A DNA stretch of 64,000 nucleotides from Paraescarpia echinospica (lineage: Eukaryota > Annelida > Polychaeta > Sabellida > Siboglinidae). Each line of letters starts with the position of its first letter. Positions within the stretch are counted from its first letter, which is position 1. A program made the translations under genes and the position numbers. The notes beneath the pieces are model-generated. The model was not told the DNA's origin. It did no database searches and saw only the letters and a program-made list of their open reading frames with translations. The stretch is from the NCBI GenBank assembly GCA_020002185.1, contig CM034544.1, forward strand, positions 2,273,338 through 2,337,337, written 5' to 3'. Shown one piece after another: positions 37,355 to 50,600 of the stretch.

Positions 37355-38165
37355 TAACAGCTACACTCGTCCGTCCTCCGCGGTAAGAGATAGGTAAGAT
37401 AGGGGTCTAGTATAACAGCTACACTCGACCGTCCTCCGTGGTAAGATATAGGTAAGGTGGGGGTATAGTATAACAGCTACTCGTTCGTCATCCGTGGTAA
37501 GAGATATGTAAGGTCGGGGTCTAGTATAACAGCTACACTCGTCCGTCCTCCGCGGTAAGAGATAGGTAAGGTAGGGGTCTAGTATAACAGCTACACTCGT
37601 CCGTCCTCCGTGGTAAGAGATAGGTAAGGTGTGGGTATAATATAACAGCTACACTCGTCCGTCCTCCGTGGTTAGATATAGGTAAGGTGGGGTATAGTAT
37701 AACAGCTACTCGTTCGTCATCCGTGGTAAGAGATATGTAAGGTCGGGGTCTAGTATAACAGCTACACTCGTCCGTCCTCCGCGGTAAGAGATAGGTAAAG
37801 TAGGGGTCTAGTATAACAGCTACACTCGTCCGTCCTCCGTGGTAAGAGATAGGTAAGGTGGGGGTATAGTATAACAGCTACACTCGTCCGTCCTCCGTGG
37901 TAAGATATAGGTAAGGTGGGGGTATAGTATAACAGCTACACTCGTCCGTCCTCCGTGGTAAGAGATAGGTAAGGTAGGGGTCTAGTATAACAATTACACT
38001 CGTCCGTCCTCCGCGGTAAGAGATAGGTAAGGTGGGGGTCTAGTATAACAGCTACACTCTTCCTTACTCCGTGGTAAGAGGTAGGTAACGTAGGGGTCTA
38101 GTATAACAGCTACACTCATCCGTCCTCCGCGGTAAGAGATAGTTAAGGTCGGGGTCTAGTATAAC

Positions 38166-38766
38166 CAGGAATCCAGACCTTGTGACGGTTTGGATCCTGT
38201 TTACTCGAACACCATATCAACTTCTCTGGGAAGCTGTAGCTAATTGTTAATATGGCAACTGTCAGTGTGTATTTTTGTTTCTCATTGCAACAACTAATAC
38301 ATCTGATGTGTAGAACAAAGAGCCGATATATGTGCTGCGTCGTCCTTATACATTACTAAGTAAGACTAAATAATGCATCATAACTGCACCGGCCGTCACA
38401 GTTCGCGAGAACGCATTGTCATTGATATTCGTGTTTCATAGATATTCGTGTTTCATTGATATTCGTGTTACATTGTGTTGATTGATTTCGCATTACTGAC
38501 AAAGATGATGATTTCGGAGTCTTAATTTCCGCAATCTGTGCGTTTCCTAAACTACGACAACACCAGTTCGACTTCACACAGCGATCTGACGGGGCCGTAT
38601 CTTCCGAAGATGCGAAAAGTAACAAAGTCGCAGCTTCGTTTTGCGCAGTCGCACGTGAAGGAACAGACGGTGTTGCCCTCTACAGGTCGTTCAGTCGCCG
38701 TCAGCTGACACCGCTTGAAGTAGACGTTGAACGGGATTGGGATATAGAGTAGACGTTTGCTCAAAA
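38166..38766 (+). repeat. Linker 6, long class (601 bp)
   Basis: Same variant set as linker 2. The preceding array is the shortest complete one (811 bp), and its last monomer has AAGGTCGGGG instead of AAGGTAGGGG. Confidence 0.95.
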
Positions 38767-40316
38767 TAACAGCTACACTCGTCCGTCCTCCGCGGTAAGA
38801 GATAGGTAAGATAGGGGTCTAGTATAACAGCTACACTCGTCCGTCCTCCGCGGTAAGAGATATATAAGGTAGGGGTCTAGTATAACAGCTACACTTGTCC
38901 GTCCTCCGTGGTAAGATATAGGTAAGGTGGGGGTATAGTATAACAGCTACTCGTTCGTCATCCGTGGTAAGAGATATGTAAGGTCGGGGTCTAGAATAAC
39001 AGTTACACTCGTCCGTCCTCCGCGGTAAGAGATAGGTAAGGTAGGGATCTAGTATAACAGCTACACTCGTCCGTCCTCTGTGGTAAGAGATAGGTACAGG
39101 GGTATAGCATACTTTCACACCCGTCCGTCCATCGGTAAGATATAGGGGGTATGCGCCAACAGCTACACTCGTCCGTCCTCCGTGGTAAGATATAGGTAAG
39201 GTGGGGGCATAGTATAACAGCTACACTCGTCCGTCCTCCGTGGTAAGAGATAGGTAAGGTAGGGGTCTAGTATAACAGCTACACTCGTCCGTCCTCCGCG
39301 GTAAGAGATAGGTAAGGTGGGGGTCTAGTATAACAGCTACACTCGTCCGTCCTCCGCGGAAAGAGATAGGTAAGGTGGGGGTCTAGTATAACAGCTACAC
39401 TCGTCCGTCCTCCGCGGAAAGAGATATGTAAGGTCGGGGACTAGTATAACAGTTACACTCGTCCGTCCTCCGCGGAAAGAGATATGTAAGGTCGGGGTCT
39501 AGTATAACAGCTACACTCGTCCGTCCTCCGCGGAAAGAGATATGTAAGGTCGGGGTGTAGTATAACAGCTACTCGTTCGTCATCCGTGGTAAGAGATATG
39601 TAAGGTCGGGGTCTAGTATAACAGCTACACTCGTCCGTCCTCCGCGGTAAGAGATAGGTAAGGTAGGGGTCTAGTATAACAGCTACACTCGTCCGTCCTC
39701 CGTGGTAAGAGATAGGTAAGGTGGGGGTATAGTATAACAGCTACACTCGTCCGTCCATCGTGGTAAGATATAGGTAAGGTGGGGGTATAGTATAACAGCT
39801 ACTCGTTCGTCATCCGTGGTAAGAGATATGTAAGGTCGGGGTCTAGTATAACAGCTACACTCGTCCGTCCTCCGCTGTAAGAGATAGGTAAGGTAGGGGT
39901 CTAGTATAACAGCTACACTCATCCGTCCTCCGTGGTAAGAGATAGGTAAGGTGGGGGTATAGTATAACAGCTACACTCGTCCGTCCTCCGTGGTAAGATA
40001 TAGGTAAGGTGGGGGTATTGTATAACAGCTACACTCGTCCGTCCTCCGCGGAAAGAGATATGTAAGGTCGGGGACTAGTATAACAGTTACACTCGTCCGT
40101 CCTCCGCGGAAAGAGATATGTAAGGTCGGGGTCTAGTATAACAGCTACACTCGTCCGTCCTCCGCGGTAAGAGTTAGTTAAGGTCGGGGTCTAGTATAAC
40201 AGCTACACTTGTCCGTCCTCCGCGGAAAGAGATAGTTAAGGTCGGGGTCTAGTATAACAGCTACACGCGTCCGTCCTCCGCGGTAAGAGATAGTTAAGGT
40301 AGGGGTCTAGTATAAC

Positions 40317-40903
40317 CAGGAATCCAGACCTTGTGACGGTTTGGATCCTGTTTACTCGAACACCATATCAACTTCTCTGGGAAGCTGTAGCTAATTGTTA
40401 ATATGGCAACTGTCAGTGTGTATTTTTGTTTCTCATTGCAACAACTAATACATCTGATGTGTAGAACAAAGAGCCGATATATGTGCTGCGTCGTCCTTAT
40501 ACATTACTAAGTAAGACTAAATAATGCATCATAACTGCACCGGCCGTCACAGTTCGCGAGATCGCATTGTCATTGATATTCGTGTTTCATAGATATTCGT
40601 GTTTCATTGATATTCGTGTTACATTGTGTTGATTGATTTCGCATTACTGACAAAGATGATGATTTCGGAGTCTTAATTTCCGCAACCTGTGCGTTTCCTG
40701 AACTACGACAACACCAGTTCGACTTCACACAGCGATCTGACGGGGCCGTATCTTCCGAAGATGCGAAAAGTTTCGTTTTGCGCAGTCGCACGTGAAGGAA
40801 CGGACGGTGTTGCCCTCTACAGGTCGTTCAGTCGCCGTCAGCTGACACCGCTTGAAGTAGCCGTTGAACGGGATTGGGATATAGAGTAGAGGTTTGCTCA
40901 AAA
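40317..40903 (+). repeat. Linker 7, short class (587 bp)
   Basis: Same variant set as linker 4 (14-bp deletion, GAGATCGC, GAACGGACGG). Confidence 0.95.
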
Positions 40904-42121
40904 TAACAGCTACACTCGTCCGTCCTCCGCGGTAAGAGATAGGTAAGATAGGGGTCTAGTATAACAGCTACACTCGACCGTCCTCCGTGGTAAGATATAG
41001 GTAAGGTGGGGGTATAGTATAACAGCTACTCGTTCGTCATCCGTGGTAAGAGATATGTAAGGTCGGGGTCTAGAATAACAGTTACACTCGTCCGTCCTCC
41101 GCGGTAAGAGATAGGTAAGGTAGGGATCTAGTATAACAGCTACACTCGTCCGTCCTCTGTGGTAAGAGATAGGTAAGGTGGGGGTATAGTAAAACAGCTA
41201 CACTCGTCCGTCCTCCGTGGTAAGATATAGGTAAGGTGGGGGTATAGTATAACAGCTACTCGTTCGTCATCCGTGGTAAGAGATATGTAAGGTCGGGGTC
41301 TAGTATAACAGCTACACTCGTCCGTCCTCCGCGGTAAGAGATAGGTAAGGTAGGGGTCAAGTATAACAGCTACACTCGTCCGTCCTCCGTGGTAAGAGAT
41401 AGGTAAGGTGGGGGTATAGTATAACAGCTACACTCGTCCGTCCTCCGTGGTAAGAGATAGGTAAGGTGGGGGTATAGTATAACAGCTACACTCGTCCGTC
41501 CTCCGTGGTAAGAGATAGGTAAGGTAGGGGTCTAGTATAACAATTACACTCGACCGTCCTCCGCGGTAAGAGATAGGTAAGGTGGGGGTCTAGTATAACA
41601 GCTACACTCTTCCTTCCTCCGTGGTAAGAGGTAGGTAACGTAGGGGTCTAGTATAACAGCTACACTCATCCGTCCTCCGCGGTAAGAGATAGGTAAGGTG
41701 GGGGTCTAGTATAACAGCTACACTCGTCCGTCCTCCGCGGAAAGAGATAGGTAAGGTGGGGGTCTAGTATAACAGCTACACTCGTCCGTCCTCCGTGGTA
41801 AGAGATAGGTAAGGTGGGGGTATAGTATAACAGCTACACTCGTCCGTCCTCCGTGGCAAGATATAGGTAAGGTGGGGGTATTGTATAACAGCTACACTCG
41901 TCCGTCCTCCGCGGAAAGAGATATGTAAGGTCGGGGACTAGTATAACAGTTACACTCGTCCGTCCTCCGCGGAAAGAGATATGTAAGGTCGGGGTCTAGT
42001 ATAACAGCTACACTCGTCCGTCCTCCGCGGAAAGAGATATGTAAGGTCGGGGTCTAGTATAACAGCTACACTCATCCGTCCTCCGCGGTAAGAGATAGTT
42101 AAGGTCGGGGTCTAGTATAAC

Positions 42122-42722
42122 CAGGAATCCAGACCTTGTGACGGTTTGGATCCTGTTTACTCGAACACCATATCAACTTCTCTGGGAAGCTGTAGCTAAT
42201 TGTTAATATGGCAACTGTCAGTGTGTATTTTTGTTTCTCATTGCAACAACTAATACATCTGATGTGTAGAACAAAGAGCCGATATATGTGCTGCGTCGTC
42301 CTTATACATTACTAAGTAAGACTAAATAATGCATCATAACTGCACCGGCCGTCACAGTTCGCGAGAACGCATTGTCATTGATATTCGTGTTTCATAGATA
42401 TTCGTGTTTCATTGATATTCGTGTTACATTGTGTTGATTGATTTCGCATTACTGACAAAGATGATGATTTCGGAGTCTTAATTTCCGCAATCTGTGCGTT
42501 TCCTAAACTACGACAACACCAGTTCGACTTCACACAGCGATCTGACGGGGCCGTATCTTCCGAAGATGCGAAAAGTAACAAAGTCGCAGCTTCGTTTTGC
42601 GCAGTCGCACGTGAATGAACAGACGGTGTTGCCCTCTACAGGTCGTTCAGTCGCCGTCAGCTGACACCGCTTGAAGTAGACGTTGAACGGGATTGGGATA
42701 TAGAATAGAGGTTTGCTCAAAA
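42122..42722 (+). repeat. Linker 8, long class (601 bp)
   Basis: Same set as linker 3 (GTGAATGAAC, ATAGAATAG). It lies exactly 10,965 bp after linker 2. Confidence 0.95.
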
Positions 42723-43592
42723 TAACAGCTACACTCGTCCGTCCTCCGCGGTAAGAGATAGGTAAGATAGGGGTCTAATATAACAGCTACACTCGTCCGT
42801 CCTCCGCGGTAAGAGATATATAAGGTAGGGGTCTAGTATAACAGCTACACTCGTCCGTCCTCCGTGGTAAGATATAGGTAAGGTGGGGGTATAGTATAAC
42901 AGCTACTCGTTCGTCATCCGTGGTAAGAGATATGTAAGGTCGGGGTCTAGAATAACAGTTACACTCGTCCGTCCTCCGCGGTAAGAGATAGGTAAGGTAG
43001 GGATCTAGTATAACAGCTACACTCGTCCGTCCTCTGTGGTAAGAGATAGGTAAGGTGGGGGTATAGTAAAACAGCTACACTCGTCCGTCCTCCGTGGTAA
43101 GATATAGGTAAGGTGGGGGTATAGTATAACAGCTACTCGTTCGTCATCCGTGGTAAGAGATATGTAAGGTCGGGGTCTAGTATAACAGCTACACTCGTCC
43201 GTCCTCCGCGGTAAGAGATAGGTAAGGTAGGGGTCAAGTATAACAGCTACACTCGTCCGTCCTCCGTGGTAAGAGATAGGTAAGGTGGGGGTATAGTATA
43301 ACAGCTACACTCGTCCGTCCTCCGTGGTAAGATATAGGTAAGGTGGGGGTATAGTATAACAGCTACACTCGTCCGTCCTCCGTGGTAAGAGATAGGTAAG
43401 GTAGGGGTCTAGTATAACAATTACACTCGGCCGTCCTCCGCGGTAAGAGATAGGTAAGGTGGGGGTCTAGTATAACAGCTACACTCTTCCTTCCTCCGTG
43501 GTAAGAGGTAGGTAAGGTCGGGGTCTAGTATAACAGCTACACGCGTCCGTCCTCCGCGGTAAGAGATAGTTAAGGTAGGGGTCTAGTATAAC

Positions 43593-44193
43593 CAGGAATC
43601 CAGACCTTGTGACGGTTTGGATCCTGTTTACTCGAACACCATATCAACTTCTCTGGGAAGCTGTAGCTAATTGTTAATATGGGAACTGTCAGTGTGTATT
43701 TTTGTTTCTCATTGCAACAACTAATACATCTGATGTGTAGAACAAAGAGCCGATATATGTGCTGCGTCGTCCTTATACATTACTAAGTAAGACTAAATAA
43801 TGCATCATAACTGCACCGGCCGTCACAGTTCGCGAGAACGCATTGTCATTGATATTCGTGTTTCATAGATATTCGTGTTTCATTGATATTCGTGTTACAT
43901 TGTGTTGATTGATTTCGCATTACTGACAAAGATGATGATTTCGGAGTCTTAATTTCCGCAATCTGTGCGTTTCCTAAACTACGACAACACCAGTTCGACT
44001 TCACACAGCGATCTGACGGGGCCGTATCTTCCGAAGATGCGAAAAGTAACAAAGTCGCAGCTTCGTTTTGCGCAGTCGCACGTGAATGAACAGACGGTGT
44101 TGCCCTCTACAGGTCGTTCAGTCGCCGTCAGCTGACACCGCTTGAAGTAGACGTTGAACGGGATTGGGATATAGAATAGAGGTTTGCTCAAAA
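43593..44193 (+). repeat. Linker 9, long class (601 bp)
   Basis: Same set as linker 3, with a private ATATGGGAACTG. It lies exactly 10,965 bp after linker 3. Confidence 0.95.
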
Positions 44194-45754
44194 TAACAGC
44201 TACACTCGTCCGTCCTCCGCGGTAAGAGATAGGTAAGATAGGGGTCTAGTATAACAGCTACACTCGTCCGTCCTCCGCGGTAAGAGATATATAAGGTAGG
44301 GGTCTAGTATAACAGCTACACTCGTCCGTCCTCCGTGGTAAGATATAGGTAAGGTGGGGGTATAGTATAACAGCTACTCGTTCGTCATCCGTGGTAAGAG
44401 ATATGTAAGGTCGGGGTCTAGTATAACAGCTACACTCGTCCGTCCTCCGCGGTAAGAGATAGGTAAGGTAGGGGTCTAGTATAACAGCTACACTCGTCCG
44501 TCCTCCGTGGTAAGAGATAGGTAAGGTGTGGGTATAATATAACAGCTACACTCGTCCGTCCTCCGTGGTTAGATATAGGTAAGGTGGGGTATAGTATAAC
44601 AGCTACTCGTTCGTCATCCGTGGTAAGAGATATGTAAGGTCGGGGTCTAGTATAACAGCTACACTCGTCCGTCCTCCGCGGTAAGAGATAGGTAAGGTAG
44701 GGGTCTAGTATAACAGCTACACTCGTCCGTCCTCCGTGGTAAGATATAGGTAAGGTGGGGGTATAGTATAACAGCTACACTCGTCCGTCGTCCGTGGTAA
44801 GATATAGGTAAGGTGGAGGTATTGTATAACAGCTACACTCGTCCGTCCTCCGCGGAAAGAGATATGTAAGGTCGGGGACTAGTATAACAGTTACACTCGT
44901 CCGTCCTCCGCGGAAAGAGATATGTAAGGTCGGGGTCTAGTATAACAGCTACACTCGTCCGTCCTCCGCGGAAAGAGATATGTAAGGTCGGGGTGTAGTA
45001 TAACAGCTACTCGTTCGTCATCCGTGGTAAGAGATATGTAAGGTCGGGGTCTAGTATAACAGCTACACTCGTCCGTCCTCCGCGGTAAGAGATAGGTAAG
45101 GTAGGGGTCTAGTATAACAGCTACACTCGTCCGTCCTCCGTGGTAAGAGATAGGTAAGGTGGGGGTATAGTATAACAGCTACACTCGTCCGTCCATCGTG
45201 GTAAGATATAGGTAAGGTGGGGGTATAGTATAACAGCTACTCGTTCGTCATCCGTGGTAAGAGATATGTAAGGTCGGGGTCTAGTATAACAGCTACACTC
45301 GTCCGTCCTCCGCTGTAAGAGATAGGTAAGGTAGGGGTCTAGTATAACAGCTACACTCATCCGTCCTCCGTGGTAAGAGATAGGTAAGGTGGGGGTATAG
45401 TATAACAGCTACACTCGTCCGTCCTCCGTGGTAAGATATAGGTAAGGTGGGGGTATTGTATAACAGCTACACTCGTCCGTCCTCCGCGGAAAGAGATATG
45501 TAAGGTCGGGGACTAGTATAACAGTTACACTCGTCCGTCCTCCGCGGAAAGAGATATGTAAGGTCGGGGTCTAGTATAACAGCTACACTCGTCCGTCCTC
45601 CGCGGTAAGAGATAGTTAAGGTCGGGGTCTAGTATAACAGCTACACTTGTCCGTCCTCCGCGGAAAGAGATAGTTAAGGTCGGGGTCTAGTATAACAGCT
45701 ACACGCGTCCGTCCTCCGCGGTAAGAGATAGTTAAGGTAGGGGTCTAGTATAAC

Positions 45755-46341
45755 CAGGAATCCAGACCTTGTGACGGTTTGGATCCTGTTTACTCGAACA
45801 CCATATCAACTTCTCTGGGAAGCTGTAGCTAATTGTTAATATGGCAACTGTCAGTGTGTATTTTTGTTTCTCATTGCAACAACTAATACATCTGATGTGT
45901 AGAACAAAGAGCCGATATATGTGCTGCGTCGTCCTTATACATTACTAAGTAAGACTAAATAATGCATCATAACTGCACCGGCCGTCACAATTCGCGAGAT
46001 CGCATTGTCATTGATATTCGTGTTTCATAGATATTCGTGTTTCATTGATATTCGTGTTACATTGTGTTGATTGATTTCGCATTACTGACAAAGATGATGA
46101 TTTCGGAGTCTTAATTTCCGCAACCTGTGCGTTTCCTGAACTACGACAACACCAGTTCGACTTCACACAGCGATCTGACGGGGCCGTATCTTCCGAAGAT
46201 GCGAAAAGTTTCGTTTTGCGCAGTCGCACGTGAAGGAACGGACGGTGTTGCCCTCTACAGGTCGTTCAGTCGCCGTCAGCTGACACCGCTTGAAGTAGCC
46301 GTTGAACGGGATTGGGATATAGAGTAGAGGTTTGCTCAAAA
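45755..46341 (+). repeat. Linker 10, short class (587 bp)
   Basis: Same set as linker 4, with a private CACAATTCGCG. It lies exactly 10,965 bp after linker 4, and the following array starts with the same ACACTCCTCCG variant as the array after linker 4. Confidence 0.95.
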
Positions 46342-46655
46342 TAACAGCTACACTCCTCCGTCCTCCGCGGTAAGAGATAGGTAAGATAGGGGTCTAGTAT
46401 AACAGCTACACTCGACCTTCCTCCGTGGTAAGATATAGGTAAGGTGGGGGTATAGTATAACAGCTACTCGTTCGTCATCCGTGGTAAGAGATATGTAAGG
46501 TCGGGGTCTAGTATAACAGCTACACTCGTCCTTCCTCCGCGGTAAGAGATAGGTAAGGTAGGGGTCTAGTATAACAGCTACACTCGTCCGTCCTCCGCGG
46601 TAAGAGATAGGTAAGGTAGGGGTCTAGTATAACAGCTACACTCGTCCGTCCTCCG

Positions 46656-47655
46656 NNNNNNNNNNNNNNNNNNNNNNNNNNNNNNNNNNNNNNNNNNNNN
46701 NNNNNNNNNNNNNNNNNNNNNNNNNNNNNNNNNNNNNNNNNNNNNNNNNNNNNNNNNNNNNNNNNNNNNNNNNNNNNNNNNNNNNNNNNNNNNNNNNNNN
46801 NNNNNNNNNNNNNNNNNNNNNNNNNNNNNNNNNNNNNNNNNNNNNNNNNNNNNNNNNNNNNNNNNNNNNNNNNNNNNNNNNNNNNNNNNNNNNNNNNNNN
46901 NNNNNNNNNNNNNNNNNNNNNNNNNNNNNNNNNNNNNNNNNNNNNNNNNNNNNNNNNNNNNNNNNNNNNNNNNNNNNNNNNNNNNNNNNNNNNNNNNNNN
47001 NNNNNNNNNNNNNNNNNNNNNNNNNNNNNNNNNNNNNNNNNNNNNNNNNNNNNNNNNNNNNNNNNNNNNNNNNNNNNNNNNNNNNNNNNNNNNNNNNNNN
47101 NNNNNNNNNNNNNNNNNNNNNNNNNNNNNNNNNNNNNNNNNNNNNNNNNNNNNNNNNNNNNNNNNNNNNNNNNNNNNNNNNNNNNNNNNNNNNNNNNNNN
47201 NNNNNNNNNNNNNNNNNNNNNNNNNNNNNNNNNNNNNNNNNNNNNNNNNNNNNNNNNNNNNNNNNNNNNNNNNNNNNNNNNNNNNNNNNNNNNNNNNNNN
47301 NNNNNNNNNNNNNNNNNNNNNNNNNNNNNNNNNNNNNNNNNNNNNNNNNNNNNNNNNNNNNNNNNNNNNNNNNNNNNNNNNNNNNNNNNNNNNNNNNNNN
47401 NNNNNNNNNNNNNNNNNNNNNNNNNNNNNNNNNNNNNNNNNNNNNNNNNNNNNNNNNNNNNNNNNNNNNNNNNNNNNNNNNNNNNNNNNNNNNNNNNNNN
47501 NNNNNNNNNNNNNNNNNNNNNNNNNNNNNNNNNNNNNNNNNNNNNNNNNNNNNNNNNNNNNNNNNNNNNNNNNNNNNNNNNNNNNNNNNNNNNNNNNNNN
47601 NNNNNNNNNNNNNNNNNNNNNNNNNNNNNNNNNNNNNNNNNNNNNNNNNNNNNNN
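46656..47655. other. Assembly gap, exactly 1000 N
   Basis: A placeholder gap inside satellite DNA: a 58-bp monomer is cut on its left and the 62-bp satellite starts on its right. How one array gives way to the other cannot be seen. Confidence 0.99.
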
Positions 47656-50600
47656 CATTGTTAAGACCTAATCATAGGCTGAATACTACATTAAATGCCA
47701 GGGGACAGTTTCACTAAAATTCTTAAGACCTCATCATAGGCTGAATACTACATTAAGTGCCAAGGGACAGTTTCACTAACATTCTTAGGAGCTCACCATA
47801 GGCTGAATACTACATTAAGTGCCAGGGGACAGTTTCATTAACAGTGTTAAGATCTCATCATGGGCTGAATACTACATTACGTGCCAGGGGACAGTTTCAC
47901 TAACATTGCTAAGACCTTATCATAGGCTGAATACTGCATTAAGTGCCAGGAGACATTTTCACTAACATTGTTAAGACCTAATCATAGGCTGAATACTACA
48001 TTAAATGCCAGGGGACAGTTTCACTAAAATGCTTAAGACCTCATCATAGGCTGAATACTACATTAAGTGCCAGGGGACAGTTTCACTAACATTGTTAAGA
48101 CCTAATCATAGGCTGAATACTACATTAAGTGCCAAGGGACAGTTTCACTAACATTCTTAGGAGCTCACCATAGGCTGAATACTACATTAAGTGCCAGGGG
48201 ACAGTTTCATTAACATTGCTAAGATCTCATCATAGGCTGAATACTACATTAAGTGTCAGGGGACAGTTTCACTAACATTCATAAGACCTCATCATAGGCT
48301 GAATACTACATTAAGTGCCAGGGGACAGTTTCACTAACATTCTTAAGAATTTATCATAGGTTGAATACTACATTAAGTGCCACGAGACATTTTCACTAAT
48401 ATTGTTAAGACTGTATTTTAGGCTAAATACTACAATAAGTGCCAGGGGACAGTTTCACTAACATTGTTAAGACCTCATCATAGGTTGAATACTACATTAA
48501 GTGCCAGGGGACAGTTTCACTAACATTCTTAAGACCTCATCATAGGTTGAATACTACATTAAATGCCAGGAGACATTTTCATTAACATTGTTAAGAACTA
48601 ATCATAGGCTGAATACTACATTAAGTGCCAGGGGATAGTTTCACTAACATTGTTAAGATCTAATCATAGGCTGAATACTATATTAAATGCCACGAGACAT
48701 TTTCACTAATATTGTTAAGACCTTATCATAGGCTGAATACTACATTAAGTACCAGGGGACAGTTTCACTAACATTCTTAAGACCTCATCATAGGTTGAAT
48801 ACTACATTAAGTGCCAGGGGACAGTTTCACTAACATTCTTAAGACCTCATCATAGGTTGAATACTACATTAAATGCCAGGAGACATTTTCATTAACATTG
48901 TTAAGAACTAATCATAGGCTGAATACTACATTAAGTGCCAGGGGATAGTTTCACTAACATAGTTAAGATCTAATCATAGGCTGAATACTATATTAAGTGC
49001 CACGAGACATTTTCACTAATATTGTTAAGACCTTATCATAGGCTGAATACTACATTAAGTACCAGGGGACAGTTTCACTAACATTCTTAAGACCTAATCA
49101 TAGGCTGAATACTACATTAAGTGCCGGGGGACAGTTTCAATAACATTGTTAAGACCTAATCATAGGCTGAATACTACACTAAGTGCCAGGGGATAGTTTC
49201 ACTAACATTGTTAAGATCTAATCATAGGCTGAATACTATATTAAGTGCCACGAGACATATTCACTAATATTGTTAAGACCTTATCATAGGCTGAATACTA
49301 CGTTAAGTGCCAGGGGACAGTTTCACTAACATTCTTAAGAACTCATCATAGGATGAATACTATATTAAGTGCCAGGAGACATTTTCACTAACATTGTTAA
49401 GACCTAATCATAGTCTGAATACTACATAAGTGCCAGGGGACAGTTTCACTAACATTCTAAAGACCTCATCATAGGCTGAATACTACATTAAGCGCCAGGG
49501 GACAGTTTCACTAACATTTTTAAGACCTTATCATAGGCTGAATACTACATTAAGTGCCAGGAGACATTTTCACTAATATTGTTAAGACCTTATCATAGGC
49601 TGAATACTACATTAAGTGCCAGGGGATAGTTTCACTAACATTGTTAAGACCTAATCATAGGCTGAATACTACATTAAGTGCCGGGGGACAGTTTCAGTAA
49701 CATTGTTAAGACCTAATCATAGGCTGAATACTACATTAAGTGACAGGGGACAGTTTCACTAATATTGTTAAGACCTTATCATAGGCTGAATACTACATTA
49801 CGTGCCAGGAGATATTTTCACTAACATTGTTAAGACCTAATCATAGGCTGAATACTACATTAAGTGCCAGGGGACAGTTTCACTAAAATTCTTAAGACCT
49901 CATCATAGGCTGAATACTACATTAAGTGCCAGGGGACAGTTTCCCTAACATTGTTAAGACCTTATCATAGGCTGAATACTACATTAAGTGCCAAGAGACA
50001 GTTTCACTAACATTCTTAGGAGCTCACCATAGGCGGAATACTACATTAAGTGCCAGGGGACAGTTTCATTAACATTGTTAAGACCTAATCATAGGCTGAA
50101 TACTACATTAAGTGCCAGGGGACTGTTTCACTAACATTGTTAAGACCTTATCATAGGCTGAATACTACATTACGTGCCAGGGGACAGTTTCATTAACATT
50201 GTTAAGACCTAATCATAGGCTGAATACTACATTAAGTGCCAGGGGACAGTTTCACTAAAATTCTTAAGACCTCATCATAGGCTGAATACTACATTAAGTG
50301 CCAGGGTCAGTTTCCCTAACATTGTTAAGACCTTATCATAGGCTGAATACTACATTAAGTGCCAAGGGACAGTTTCACAAATATTCTTAGGAGCTCACCA
50401 TAGGCTGAATACTACATTAAGTGCCAGGGGACAGTTTCATTAACATTGTTAAGATCTCATCATAGGCTGAATACTACATTACGTGCCAGGGGACAGTTTC
50501 ACTAACATTGCTAAGACCTTATCATAGGCTGAATACTGCATTAAGTGCCAGGAGACATTTTCACTAACATTGTTAAGACCTAATCATAGGCTGAATACTA

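Larger units (their letters stand above)
27391..46655 (+). repeat. Compound satellite: 58-bp monomer arrays with 587/601-bp linkers
   Basis: The monomer is 58 bp (CTAGTATAACAGCTACACTC, then GTCCGTCCTCCGCGGTAAGA, then GATAGGTAAGGTAGGGGT), with a common 56-bp variant carrying AGCTACTCGTTCGTC. Arrays lie at 27425-28873, 29475-31156, 31758-32627, 33229-34789, 35377-36767, 37355-38165, 38767-40316, 40904-42121, 42723-43592, 44194-45754 and 46342-46655 (cut by the gap), that is, about 14 to 29 monomers each. They are separated by ten linkers plus one truncated linker end at 27391-27424. The last monomer before each linker has the same type (AGATAGTTAAGG then GGGGTCTAGTATAAC), so linker plus array behaves as one unit of 1.4-2.3 kb. 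Short frames repeating SCYTRP are a by-product of the monomer. Confidence 0.96.

Noticed and set aside
27425..46655. Regularly repeated 58-bp units considered as a CRISPR array
   Set aside because: Units are head-to-tail with no unique spacers, the setting is a eukaryotic genome, and no cas genes are present. The same applies to the 42-bp and 62-bp arrays.
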